A model generated the notes under the pieces. It was not told the DNA's origin and made no database searches. It saw nothing but the letters and a program-made list of their open reading frames with translations. The position numbers and the translations under genes are program-made. Below, piece after piece: positions 41,202-51,073 of a DNA stretch of 64,000 bases. How positions within the stretch are numbered: the stretch's first letter is position 1; each line of letters starts with the position of its first letter. This stretch comes from JBHHUI01 sp965248775 (GTDB taxonomy: Bacteria > Chloroflexota > Anaerolineae > Anaerolineales > JBHHUI01), in contig OZ252150.1 of NCBI GenBank assembly GCA_965248775.1, forward strand, positions 3,596,001 through 3,660,000, read 5' to 3'.

Positions 41202-42959
41202 TTATGCGGGCTTACCAAACTCTTCAGGAACACCCAGTGTTCCAACCTGATCCACGCGTGCGTGCAGGTTGTCTAATTCTGCACCTTTGAACCGAGCTGT
41301 TTGTTGAGTGGGCGCAAGCGGCTCGTCGTAGAAGAAACGGGGCAGATCGTCGTCCGACGATGTGAAGCCAGCAGCAATGTTAAATTCACGTTCAAGGCGG
41401 AGCGTCTCAGCGCCAAGTTCGCGGAAGAAGGTCGGTTCAAGGTTGCTGCCGACCGCATCATTGATTGCGTTGGCAATATAGGCGATTTTGTCGTTTGTGA
41501 CCGTTCGACCGAAAACACACAGCCCAATCGAGTCTGTGGCGGCGCATGCAATCTGTGCTTCTAAGCTCAAATCAGCCAACTCGGGCAATGACATATCACG
41601 TGATTTCACCTTTGGAAAATTACCAGTCGTATGATCGGCTCCCTGCGCCGTAGTCATCATAGAAATACCGGTCACCTCGATGACACGTGGATCGTAGGCG
41701 CTGATCGCCTGCTTCTTTATCGTTGGGATACGATGGTGGCCATAGTGTAGACCCACACGATAAGTACCCTGTGCCCATACTTTGCCTTTTTCAGTACCGG
41801 CCGCCAGCTCCTGAAAGAACTGCTCCATGAACTGGACATCGCCAAAGTTGGCCAGCCCGGAATCCATCATGACGGCGATCGTCGCGCCGGTTTCGATAGT
41901 GTCAATGCCGAGTTCGTTGCAATATTGATTCATGCGCCCTAAGTTGTCTGGGTGGCGTAGACCGCAATTTGTGCCGAGCAGTGCAAGCGTTTCGTACTCC
42001 ACCGGCGAGGTCATTTCCTTGCCATTTTCGTCGTAATAAACATTGCTGCACTGAATGATACAACCCGGCATACATGCGTGTGTATGTTTGCCGCCGCGCG
42101 AATTGTTGAGATCGCGAATAAAATCGCCACCCAGCATGAATGTTTTTTCGCTGTCGGGCGTCGTGCCAAGCGTGAAGTTGTTGACAGGAATCCCACCCAT
42201 ATAGTTGGTATAGTCCGCCATCGCCATCGTGCCAATTGGATTGTAGGTCAATTGAATTGTTTCATCTTCCTGCACCCATTTAGCATATTGGCGCACTGCA
42301 CTGAGCGTTTTCTTTTTGTCAGTGAGCGGCGGCATCTTGTGCAATTCCATCACCATTGCTTTGACTCTTTTGCTACCCATCACTGCACCGACACCACCGC
42401 GTGCTGCCAGGCGGGAGGGCCGGTCGTCGGTGTCACTGAAGGCAATACCCGCAAGCAAGCCCTGATATTCGCCGACCGGGCCGCAAAGTGCCAGACTGAT
42501 CTTTTTGCCATATTTTTCATGCATCATATTGGCGACGGTGTAGTTGTCTATGCCCATGTAAGGGCTGGCGTCCTGGTAACTGATGTCGCCGTTCTTTGCG
42601 AAGTGAATCACGATCCAATCATCTGATTGACTGTGCAGCGTGATACCGGCGATTTCCTGTCGACCCATTGCGTACGCAAATGTACCACCGCCGTTCGCTT
42701 CTTTGATACCACCGGTGAGCGGACTTTTACAGCCGACGCTGATGCGATTGGCGTTGGAGAATGTGGTACCAGCAAAGGGTCCGGCGGAAAAAATGAGCGG
42801 GTTGTCGGGCCCGAGGGGATCGGTCGTAGCAACTCCCATCTCAACTAACTTCTTAGCGATCAGATAGCGACCTATTTTGACAAGTTCTTCTCCTGTCTGG
42901 TCAGTGGTTGATACTACCCTTGTCTGCAAATCAATATCCAAATATTTCCGTGTCACCAT
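41202..42959 (-). CDS. Aldehyde:ferredoxin oxidoreductase family protein (AOR 1)
   Basis: A tungsten/molybdopterin and [4Fe-4S] enzyme oxidising aldehydes or related substrates with ferredoxin. Family features are LIFSAGPFAGTTFSNANRISVGCKSPLTGGIKEANGGGTFAYAMG (pterin contact region), MHEKYGKKISLALCGPVGEYQGLLAGIAFSD, RLAARGGVGAVMGSKRVKAMVM and HTHACMPGCIIQCSNVYY with cluster-ligand Cys. The last cluster Cys is in STDSIGLC-like ATDSIGLCVFG. The ATG at 42959 lies a short distance after AGGAGGA and is preferred over GTG 42968. It is co-transcribed with the C45 peptidase gene. It shares the fold but not close identity with AOR 2. Confidence 0.92.
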   Translation of the reverse strand: MVTRKYLDIDLQTRVVSTTDQTGEELVKIGRYLIAKKLVEMGVATTDPLGPDNPLIFSAGPFAGTTFSNANRISVGCKSPLTGGIKEANGGGTFAYAMGRQEIAGITLHSQSDDWIVIHFAKNGDISYQDASPYMGIDNYTVANMMHEKYGKKISLALCGPVGEYQGLLAGIAFSDTDDRPSRLAARGGVGAVMGSKRVKAMVMELHKMPPLTDKKKTLSAVRQYAKWVQEDETIQLTYNPIGTMAMADYTNYMGGIPVNNFTLGTTPDSEKTFMLGGDFIRDLNNSRGGKHTHACMPGCIIQCSNVYYDENGKEMTSPVEYETLALLGTNCGLRHPDNLGRMNQYCNELGIDTIETGATIAVMMDSGLANFGDVQFMEQFFQELAAGTEKGKVWAQGTYRVGLHYGHHRIPTIKKQAISAYDPRVIEVTGISMMTTAQGADHTTGNFPKVKSRDMSLPELADLSLEAQIACAATDSIGLCVFGRTVTNDKIAYIANAINDAVGSNLEPTFFRELGAETLRLEREFNIAAGFTSSDDDLPRFFYDEPLAPTQQTARFKGAELDNLHARVDQVGTLGVPEEFGKPA

Positions 42960-43105
42960 GACGATCACTTCCTCCTCTAATAATTACGAATTAAATGTCA
43001 AGATTTGGCGTGCCGATTCACCGCTGAGTGCCTATATTTATAGTTCGCAGATGCTATCCAATTCTCGTATCGGCGGTTTCATACGCTGATAGCAGCAACC
43101 GCCTC

Positions 43106-43690
43106 CTATAGAATACTCATTCCCTCGTCAATGTCAGCATCGCTGATGTTGAGCGGCGGCAGGAAGCGAATGCAATTGCTATACAGTCCGGCGCGAATGG
43201 CGATGACTCCGCATTGCAGGGCTTCCTGAGTTACCCGCAAAGTCTCGTCCACGGCCGGGGTTTTCTTCTCTGGATCACGAACGAGTTCTATCGCCAGCAT
43301 TGCGCCCAATCCGTGTACATCGGCGATCAATGGTGAAGCAGCTTGAATGCGCTCAAGATGGTCGCGGAGACGCGTAGCGCCTTCGTTCGTGCGCGCCTCG
43401 TCCTAGCCATAGAAATAACTGTAGGGAAAGGGGGCCACGAACACACCGCCTGGCAACGGCTGGTAGTCGTGACGACAGATCGCTTTCGCTGTGGTCATCG
43501 CCATTGTCTGGGCCATACGGCCGTGGAAACTTCCCTGAAAGAAAATAACGTTGTGCTTGCCGGCGGCATGCCGCGCCAGCTTCACACTCGCTTCGACGGC
43601 TTCTGTGCCGCTGTTTGGTGAATGGTAGTCTGGGGCGCATGGTTGTGTGCTGGCAATTTGGCTTACCGGTAGAGGCGCAATTAACGATCA
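43106..43690 (-). pseudogene. Class-III aminotransferase pseudogene with internal deletions and a TAG stop
   Basis: The readable frame runs CAPDYHSPNSGTEAVEASVKLARHAAGKHNVIFFQG and SFHGRMAQTMAMTTAKA, on to PYSYFYG, then TAG at 43405-43403 where the paralogue at 54203-55480 has Trp. It continues DEARTNEGATRLRDHLERIQAASPLIADVHGLGAMLAIELVRD to the stop at 43106. The stretch normally holding the cofactor Asp and PLP Lys (about 170 residues) is absent, with frame kept. The N-terminal third is also missing. It is a gamma-aminobutyrate/acetylornithine-type enzyme in origin and cannot be functional. Confidence 0.85.
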
Positions 43691-43699
43691 GTTCCACCT

Positions 43700-44074
43700 T
43701 TATGGTTGGCTCGGATTCACATTACGTTGCCATATCAAATAGGCGAGTCCATCCGGTCCGGCAAAGTATGCCCAGGCCACGTCTCCACCAGTAAATGTTT
43801 CCGTTGTGAAATGCACACCCTTCGCCTCAAGTTCTGCACGAGCTTGGTGAATGTCATCCACATCGAATGCGATCGCGGACATAGTAATGTTCTTATGTTC
43901 GGGGTGTTTTGGGCCGAATACCTCAAACACCTGTCCGTTGAGCAGCTCGAACTTGCCAAATTCATTATCGTCGCGAACACAAAGCGACAGGCCATGCACC
44001 TCCTCGAAGAAGCGCATGGTGTCATCGAAGTCGTGCGTCGGCACGCCTGCCCATGAATAGCCTGAGATTTTCAT
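43700..44074 (-). CDS. VOC (glyoxalase-like) domain protein
   Basis: About 124 residues from MKISGYSWAGVPTHDFDDTMRFFEEVHGL. The paired beta-alpha-beta-beta-beta modules of the vicinal oxygen chelate fold are visible: LCVRDDNEFGKFELLNGQVFEVFGPKHPEHKN, then AIAFDVDDIHQARAELEAKGVHFTTET and AYFAGPDGLAYLIWQ. Metal-binding residues are incomplete by eye, so enzymatic activity is uncertain. AAAGGATCT lies before the ATG at 44074; the longer frame from 44098 is less likely. A decayed IS lies directly upstream, so its native promoter may be displaced. Confidence 0.85.
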   Translation of the reverse strand: MKISGYSWAGVPTHDFDDTMRFFEEVHGLSLCVRDDNEFGKFELLNGQVFEVFGPKHPEHKNITMSAIAFDVDDIHQARAELEAKGVHFTTETFTGGDVAWAYFAGPDGLAYLIWQRNVNPSQP

Positions 44075-44166
44075 TCGATATAGATCCTTTCGCGCCATTG
44101 GGCGGACGACAAGGAATGCATGCCGCCGTCCATTTTGGCTAGGTCATGCCTGCTCTTATATTTATA

Positions 44167-45222
44167 GGACTTACGCAAACCAGGGAGAAACTGAGACAAT
44201 GTGTGAATGAACAAATTATCTCACTGGGATTACAGCCAATTTCTCTTGGTTAGCCAAATCAATTACACACAAACCTACTTTGCTGACCATAGTGAACATT
44301 TGAGCCCCGATCGTGTCAATCGACTGATGAGGGGAAAAATTTACGCCACGGGAACTGCACCAAATGGTGCGCAAAGAGTTGGTTCTCTCTGAAGATGGCT
44401 ACATTCTCTTTGATGATACGGTGCTTGATAAAAACCATTCCTTTGCCATTGAACTGGTGCGTAGGCAGTGGAGTGGCAACGCCAAAAAGGTAATCAAAGG
44501 CATCGGGCTCGTGACTTGTGTCTATGTCAATCCCGACATCGATAAATTCTGGGTCATCGATTACCGCATTTTTGACCCTGCGCGAGATGGACGTAGCAAA
44601 CTCGACCACTTGTTGGATATGTGGCGAACCATTCTGCATGTGGAACAGCTTCCTTTCCGCACTGTGTTGATGGATAGCTGGTATGCGACGATGAAAGTGA
44701 TGAAAGCAGTCGAAAAAGCCGGCAAAATCTACTACTGTCCGTTGAAATCGAACCGGCAAGCGACAGAAAGTCCTGCGGATGACTACTGCCGAGTTGATGC
44801 GCTCTCTTGGAGCGCTGAGGAGATTGAAGCGGGAAAAATGGTTCATCTCAAAAAGTTTCCAAAAGGTCATCAAGTGAAACTGTTCCGGATTGCGGTGTCT
44901 ACTCACCGCACAGAGCATGTGGTTACCAATGACCACTCTCAAGATTCCTCAGATGCTACAGGCATAGAAAGTGCCATCCGCTGGAAGATTGAGCAGTTTC
45001 ACCGAGAGGCCAAACAGCTAACCGGGCTGGAAGCATCTCAATGTCGTTCGCAACGAGCACAGCGCAATCATATTGCTTGTGCCATGCTTGTCTGGGTACG
45101 CCTGAATCAGATTGCGCAGGATGCACATACGAATGTGTATCAAATTAAGCAAGGTTTGTTGAGCAACTACATGCGAACTCAGCTTCGGCTACCTTCTATC
45201 TCTATGCTCCCTGCGTAAGTCC
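44167..45222 (+). mobile_element. Decayed IS (cyanobacterial IS701-like type), about 1056 bp
   Basis: Ends GGACTTACGCA (from 44167) and TGCGTAAGTCC (to 45222) are inverted repeats, with TA on both sides. It carries one transposase gene that is frameshifted. It lies directly next to IS-476 copy 2 with about 15 bases between them. Confidence 0.75.
44207..45218 (+). pseudogene. Transposase of the 44167-45222 IS, one-base frameshift near its start
   Basis: The N-terminal part MNKLSHWDYSQFLLVSQINYTQTYFADHSEHLSPDRVNRLMRG ends at 44330; in this frame the continuation is nonsense. One base later, in the GGGGAAAAA run at 44332-44340, the frame EKFTPRELHQMVRKELVLSEDGYILFDDTVLDKNHSFAIEL continues. The rest carries the second Asp in FRTVLMDSWYATMKVM and IRWKIEQFHREAKQLTGLEASQ, whose R-(3)-E-(6)-K spacing fits the DDE signature. 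A lost G or A in the homopolymer explains it. Without repair or slippage only the C-terminal piece from 44364 could be made. Confidence 0.85.
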
Positions 45223-45238
45223 TAATTTATATATTGTA

Positions 45239-46717
45239 CTCGAGTGTTGTGATTTGAGTGATCTTAGGGCATATTCGGCAGATGCAACTTCCCATCGTAA
45301 AACCGGCTCCCATCGTATCAGAGCACAGCGCCAGCTTTCGCGGGGTGTTTGAAAACCGCTGTCAGTTCCGGCATTTCGAGAATTATCTAACCGGACTGCT
45401 TGTGTTGAAGAACAAGTCGATGGCGAACATGACGCGCTGCCTGTTGGATAGCGCTGACAAGACCAACCTGTCGCGCTTCTTGTCGGAAGCGAACTGGGAT
45501 GCCGCGGAACTGAACCAGGATCGCATTGCATACTTATTCCAGCAAACCAAGCGTCAGCGCCAGGGCGCCCGCAAATCGATGCTGGCCATCGATGATACTT
45601 TGTGCGAGCACGTCGGCAGTCTGTTCGAATACATTGACCAACATTACAACCACGGCAACCACATGTATCCGCTAGCGCACAATCTGGTCACCGGCCACTA
45701 CATCAGCGGCGCGGTTCGCTTTCCGGCCGACTGGCGACTGTACCGGCGCTACGAAGAAGTCACCGACTGGGAAGCGTTCGTCAAGAAACTGTTGCCCGAC
45801 GCTACGATCCCGAAAACCAAGAAGGAGCGTAATCGCTTCAAACGTCAAGTCGCACCCACCTTGCTGGCCGACCCAGAGTTCCGGGCTCTGGACGAATCTT
45901 TTCAGACCAAGATTTCGCTGGCGGCTGAACTGGTCAAGGCGGCGCTGGCGCACGATTTGCCCTTTGAAACGGTGCTGTTCGACGCCTGGTACCTGGCACC
46001 CGAATTGCTCGAAGTTCTCAGTGCGCATGGCAAGCACTGGATCAGCCTGCTGAAAAACAACCGCAACCTTATCACCAACAGCTTTGTGCTCCAGGATGCT
46101 TCCGGCGAACGCATGCGCTTTGATGGTCCGCACATCAAGGTGCAGGACCTAGTGCCGCTTATCCCACCTTCCGCTTTCAAACCGATGCAAGTGGGCGAGC
46201 AGACCTACTACTGCTTCAGCAAGAATGTACGCATCCCGACTTTGGGGAAGGTACGGCTGGTCATCAGCTTTGCCAAGCCTGATTTAACCGGCACCTATGC
46301 CGTGCTGGTCAGCAGCCATCTCAGTTGGGATGCCAAGAAGATCATCGCAACCTATCTGCTCCGTTGGCCGATTGAGACCTTTTATCAAGACGCCAAACAG
46401 AACCTGGGGCTCCACGAATATCGCATGCGCTCGGCCGCCGCCATTCATAAGCACTGGTCACTGGTCTTCGTGGCCTATTCGTTCCTGCACCTGCACTGTT
46501 TGCCCACATCGCGTCGTGACAAGGTCTGCGCGCCCATCCAATCCATCGGGCAGGTTATTCGCCAACAAAGCCAGCAGCTAATCGAAGCATTGATCTTGCC
46601 GGCTCACGGCTCTCTGTCTGACGGTACTGACGAGCAACAAGTCTTCTCGTACTTATTCGCCAAGCAGGCTTACTCTTTGGCTGCTTGAGCCTTTTCACTC
46701 AAATCACAACACTCGAG
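45239..46717 (+). mobile_element. IS-476, copy 2, 1479 bp
   Basis: Inverted repeats at 45239-45261 and 46695-46717, identical to the other copies. The 7-bp duplication TATTGTA lies at 45232-45238 and 46718-46724. The insertion is at the last codon of the WD40 region of the kinase-nSTAND-WD40 gene, replacing native ...QYNI stop with ...QYNTRVL stop. Confidence 0.92.
45282..46688 (+). CDS. DDE transposase of IS-476, copy 2
   Basis: It starts MQLPIVKPAPIVSEHSASF and keeps the full hexanucleotide repeat (KRQRQGARKS). Catalytic Asp are in LAIDDTLCEHVG and VLFDAWYLAP, and YLLRWPIETFYQDAK matches the Y-(2)-R-(3)-E-(6)-K signature. It differs from copy 3 at only a few residues (GLLVLKN, ELNQDR). It is intact and potentially mobile. 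Confidence 0.92.
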   Translation: MQLPIVKPAPIVSEHSASFRGVFENRCQFRHFENYLTGLLVLKNKSMANMTRCLLDSADKTNLSRFLSEANWDAAELNQDRIAYLFQQTKRQRQGARKSMLAIDDTLCEHVGSLFEYIDQHYNHGNHMYPLAHNLVTGHYISGAVRFPADWRLYRRYEEVTDWEAFVKKLLPDATIPKTKKERNRFKRQVAPTLLADPEFRALDESFQTKISLAAELVKAALAHDLPFETVLFDAWYLAPELLEVLSAHGKHWISLLKNNRNLITNSFVLQDASGERMRFDGPHIKVQDLVPLIPPSAFKPMQVGEQTYYCFSKNVRIPTLGKVRLVISFAKPDLTGTYAVLVSSHLSWDAKKIIATYLLRWPIETFYQDAKQNLGLHEYRMRSAAAIHKHWSLVFVAYSFLHLHCLPTSRRDKVCAPIQSIGQVIRQQSQQLIEALILPAHGSLSDGTDEQQVFSYLFAKQAYSLAA

Positions 46718-48725
46718 TATTGTATTGTATACGTTGCTCAACGGTGAATTCGGGGACGTAGCGATTGGCCGCGATCCACGATTGAAATTCCTCAAGTGTA
46801 GAGTCGATACGCCATTGGCGTACAGTGTAATCATTCAATCCAGCCGAGAATACTGTACGGCCATCCGGCGCAAGAGCCAGACTGGCGGACGCGCCTGCAT
46901 GGCCTTGAATTTGACTCACGGCCTCGCCGCTCTCCAGATTCCATAGAATCAGCTTGCCGTCCATACCGGTCGAGACGATATGGTCGCTATCGGGCAAAAT
47001 CTTAACATCGAGCACGCCGCCGCCATGCGCGCCCGTAAATCGCCGGATTTCGGCTCCGCTTTCGATATCCCACAACCGGATCGTGCCGTCCCTTGAACCT
47101 GAAAAGAAGGTACTCCCATCCCGGTGGGCTTTTATTACCCATATGGAAGCACTGTGTCCAGAGAACGCGCGCACCTCAGTCCAGGCGTCAACACTCCACA
47201 GGTAGATTGCATAGTCTTTGGCTGGGACTTCGCCCTCAAAGTTTCCTTCGCCCCATAATATATGTCGGCCATCAGGACTGAATATCGCGCTACGAACAGT
47301 ACGCTCCACTTTGAGGCGACGAATTTCAGCCCCTTTTCCGAGGTCCCACAGAATCATCAACCCATCTAGACTGCCTGACACCGCATATCGTTCGTCCGGA
47401 CTGATTGCAATAGCCCATGAAAGATTGGTGTGCCCTTCAAGTCGATGGAGTAGCTTGCCGGTTTCGAGCTCCCATAGCCGGAGCGCTTGATCGGCGTAGC
47501 CATGTCTAAATACATCGCCCGCACCCGAAAGGACTTTGCGGCCGCTCGGACTTATGTCGATTTTCATCCCGGCATTCGTTTCTATACACCGGGTTTCGAC
47601 CCCGTTGTCTACATCCCACATGCGCAGGGTTTCATCTGTTGACCGTGAGAGCAAGGTCCGACCGTCTGGACTGATATCCAGACTCCAGACTGCGTTGCTG
47701 TGGCCTGTGAATTTACGCAACTGAGCCCCACTCTCAAGGTTCCATAGCCGCAGCGTTCCGTCTCCCGAAGCTGAAAGCAATGACTGGCCGTCGGGACTGA
47801 ACGCCACCTGCAAGACCTGGTTGGTATGCTCGACGAATGTACGAATCGTCTCGCCGCTCTCGATTTCCCAGACACAAAGCGTTCCGTCGCTGATTCCATA
47901 TGCAGCCCGGCGGCCATCTGAACTGAAGGCGACGCACCACATCTCCAGGTTCACGCGAGCGAAACGACGCATTTCAGAGCCGTTTTCAATGTCCCAGAGA
48001 ATACGAACACCGTTTATGGAAACCGATAGCGCAGAACGACCATCCGGGCTGATGGCGAGATCCTTCACGGCATTTATGTGCCCGGACAGACGGCTAACCT
48101 CCGTGCCATTTTCTAGGTCCCAAAGAATTAAGGCAGTGTCATTTCCTGCAGACAGACCATAGCGGCCATCCGGGTTGATTTCCACACTCTGAACATCATC
48201 TTTGTGTCCTTCCATCCGATGGATGACTATGCCTGTTTCAATATCCCAAAGAATTACGAGATGATCACTCGAACCGGAAAGTGCCGTGCGGCCATCGGGC
48301 GAAATGGATACGCTCTGGACTGCGTCTACATGGCCTTCAAAACGACGTAGAATTTCTCCACTGGTGACGTCCCATAGGAAGAGGTTCTGATCATCTGATC
48401 CGGAGAGAATCCTTCCGCCATCTGGAGTGAACGATACGCTCGTAACTGCATCCGCATGCCCTTCGAAGCGGCGGATTTTAGTGCCTGTTTTAAGATTCCA
48501 TAGTATTAAGCTCTTGTCGGTAGAGCCTGACACAGCTCGCCTACCATTCGGACTAACGGCTACGCTGCGGACGGGTTCGGTGTGGCCCGTGAGAAGAAAA
48601 CGAGTGCCCGGTGCGTAGGCTGTTGTAGCGAGCATCAGCCCAGCCTTGGCCGGCGCGTCGGCGATAAGATTGGCTTCGAGTGCCAATGCAAGTGCCAGGT
48701 CGGAGTAGTGCTCGTTCAAGGCCAA
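46704..48725 (-). pseudogene. WD40-repeat C-terminal part of a kinase-nSTAND-WD40 protein, after an in-frame stop
   Basis: About 673 residues making some fourteen WD40 blades. Typical units are LLTGHTEPVRSVAVSPNGRRAVSGSTDKSLILWNL, FEGHADAVTSVSFTPDGGRILSGSDDQNLFLWDV and FTGHSNAVWSLDISPDGRTLLSRSTDETLRMWDV. The start MALNEHYSDLALALALEANLIADAPAKAGLMLATTAYAPGTRFLL is the linker that normally follows the nSTAND domain. The frame is the same as the kinase-nSTAND reading frame upstream; only a TAG at 48755-48753 separates them. The TTG at 48725 has no recognisable ribosome site. The C-terminus is altered by IS-476 copy 2. It could be made only by stop read-through or internal initiation. Confidence 0.85.
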
Positions 48726-48752
48726 TTGTGCGCTGGTTGCAAGGTTCAGGCT

Positions 48753-50999
48753 CTATGCCAGTGCCGCGGAGACTCGCGCTCGATCCCGTTCGGCCTCTGC
48801 TTCTGCGCGCGCGGCCATTTCCCGCTCCAGGCGCTTCTGCTCTTCGGCTTGCCGTGTCTCTCTAGCAACCAGACTGGCTCGCAGATAATCGCTCTCGGTC
48901 TGAGTCATCGTCAAATCAGTCGTGGCAGCCCAACCTTCAAACTGCTGCAACCTCGCCCCGAGTGCCAGGAAACTTGCATCCATGTTAGCGTTGTACCATT
49001 CAGTCGCCGTCGCGGTAATGCGTCGCTGCAAGCGAACCTCCTCACGACTTTCGTGAAGCCAGTCGCGCAAGCGCTGCCATTCCCGGATGAGCGCTTCGTG
49101 CGCCACTTCGACTGTCGGACTGCGTGTTATCGGGTCGCGATCGAAGGATAGCAAGCGGAACTGCCCGTATCGGTCGATTACGTCCGACATCAGGTGTGTA
49201 TCCCCTTCGACCGACAATAACTCGTTGCGCAGTACACGCCTGCGGGTGTCTTCAGTCCCCTCGCCTAGTGTGACGAGCCGCAGGAAGAGTTGCCGCGTGA
49301 CAGCCCGGACGTCCGTGTCTAGATTGGCATAAATCTCGTCGGCGCGCCGGGCGAGCGCACCGGTCACGCCGCCACTGTCTCTGTACGCTGACATGGTCAG
49401 GAGATCATCAACCCGTCGCTCGAAGAGCTCTGTTAGCGCATATTGCAATAGCGGCAGAACGCCCGGCTGCTCGCTAACGTCCGCCACAATGGCGCCAGCC
49501 AAGCCGGCTTCAAGCCGTGCGCCGACGCGCACGGCCGGACCAGCAATGGCCTGTTCCAGCTCCTCGGGCGAAAGCGGCATGACTGTTTCCATATTCGTGC
49601 GTACAAGGTCACCGAATTTGGGGTAGAGCAGCGGCCGGTCGTAAAAATCGGCGCGGAGAGTCAGGATAATGCGCATGTTCGAGTCTGGCACGGTCACTGC
49701 CTGCAGGAGGCTTTCGAGGAAGTGCGCCCGGTCGGCCTCTTTTTCCACTAAGGTGAAGATCTCCTCGAATTGGTCGATGACTAGTAACAACTCGTCCTGG
49801 TCGTTGCTTAGGATTTGCTGATTAACCTTTGCCAACCTGCGCACGTCGGTCTGTAACTCGGTCAATAGATCAGCGGGGGGGTCAATCGCTACACGGCCCA
49901 ATGCGCTTGCCAGCTCCCGCATGGGATTCATGCCTGGGATCATGTCAGTTATGAACCAGCGATCGGACCCAGGTATGACGCCCCGGCGCAACGCCGGGAT
50001 CAGCCCCGCTCGCACCACGGATGACTTTCCGCTGCCGCTTGGCCCGACAACGGCCAGGAAGCGGCTCCTGGTGCGGAAGTGGGCAGCAAGCTTATCGCTC
50101 AGGGCTTCGCGACCAAAGAAGTCTTCGGCATCATTTTCCTGAAACGCGCGCAGACCCTTGTACGGATTTGTGGCCTGCAGCAAGTCGGCTTGTGTGTGTA
50201 CTGGCTCCACTTCGGCGTGTACGGCGCGATGGAATGCGGCCGCAAGCGATTGCGCGTCCGGGAATCGCTTGTCAGGATCTTTTGCTGTTGCCGCCTGAAT
50301 GACGTCGTTCAATCCAGATGGCAAATCGGCCCGGGCGATGTCTAGCGACGGTAACGGCTCTGTGAGATGCCTGTATATCAGGCTGATACCATCCACGCCG
50401 GGAAAAGGATTTTCACCGGTCAGCAATTCATATAGGATGACGCCGAAACTATAGATGTCCGTCTTGGGCGTGACCGGCTGGCGGTCAGCTTGTTCTGGCG
50501 CCATGTAACCTGGCGACCCGACTATCGCACCCGTCTGGGTCAGGTCACCCTCAGACTCGTTGATTCGCCCGCCGTTCTCCAACGTATTGAGGCTGCTCAT
50601 GACTTTGGCGATGCCGAAGTCTGTGAGGAAAGCGTTATCTTCTTCGTCGAGCAGGATATTGCCGGGCTTCAGATCGCGGTGCACTACGCCTTGACTGTGT
50701 GCCACGGTTAGGGCGGCGGCGACTTGGGTCACCATCCGGCTGGCGACCTTCGGTGGAACGGCGTCCCCGGCGAGCCGTTCGGCGAGGCTGCCTCCGCGCA
50801 ACCAACGCATGACCAGGTAGGCACCATCGGGCTCACGCCAGTAGTCAAACAGCGGGACGATGTGGAAATGTTCTAACTGTGCCACCAAGCGCGCCTCGGC
50901 CTCGAAGCGGCGAATGAAGTTGGGATGGTTGGCGAATTCGGGCAGGATAACCTTAACAGCTACATCTCGGCCGACGGCGGACTGATGCGCACGGTACAC
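48753..50999 (-). pseudogene. Ser/Thr kinase - nSTAND ATPase part of a kinase-nSTAND-WD40 protein, truncated at both ends
   Basis: The kinase domain is missing its start. Codons upstream of the GTG at 50999 read SGHTIRGYELRERIGEGGFGAVYRAH, the P-loop, and run without a start into IS-476 copy 3. The native ATG lies beyond that IS at 52569 (MVDDINLSG). Downstream are VAVKVILP, VVHRDLKPGNILLD, DFGIAKV, GSPGYMAPEQ, then NPYKGLRAFQENDAEDFFGRE, Walker A VVGPSGSGKSSVVRAG, Walker B LLLVIDQFEE, and a coiled helix ending RARVSAALA before TAG. Starting at GTG 50999 would lose the glycine loop. Rebuilt, the protein would be about 1450 residues: kinase, NTPase switch and WD40 sensor. Confidence 0.88.
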
Positions 51000-51073
51000 A
51001 GCCCCAAAGCCCCCCTCGCCGATACGCTCGCGAAGCTCATACCCGCGTATTGTATGGCCGCTCAGATTAATAT

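Noticed and set aside
48753..48755. Programmed TAG read-through or pyrrolysine in the kinase-WD40 gene
   Set aside because: No pyrrolysine genes are visible and both ends of the same gene carry IS insertions, so simple decay is more likely; left open for testing.
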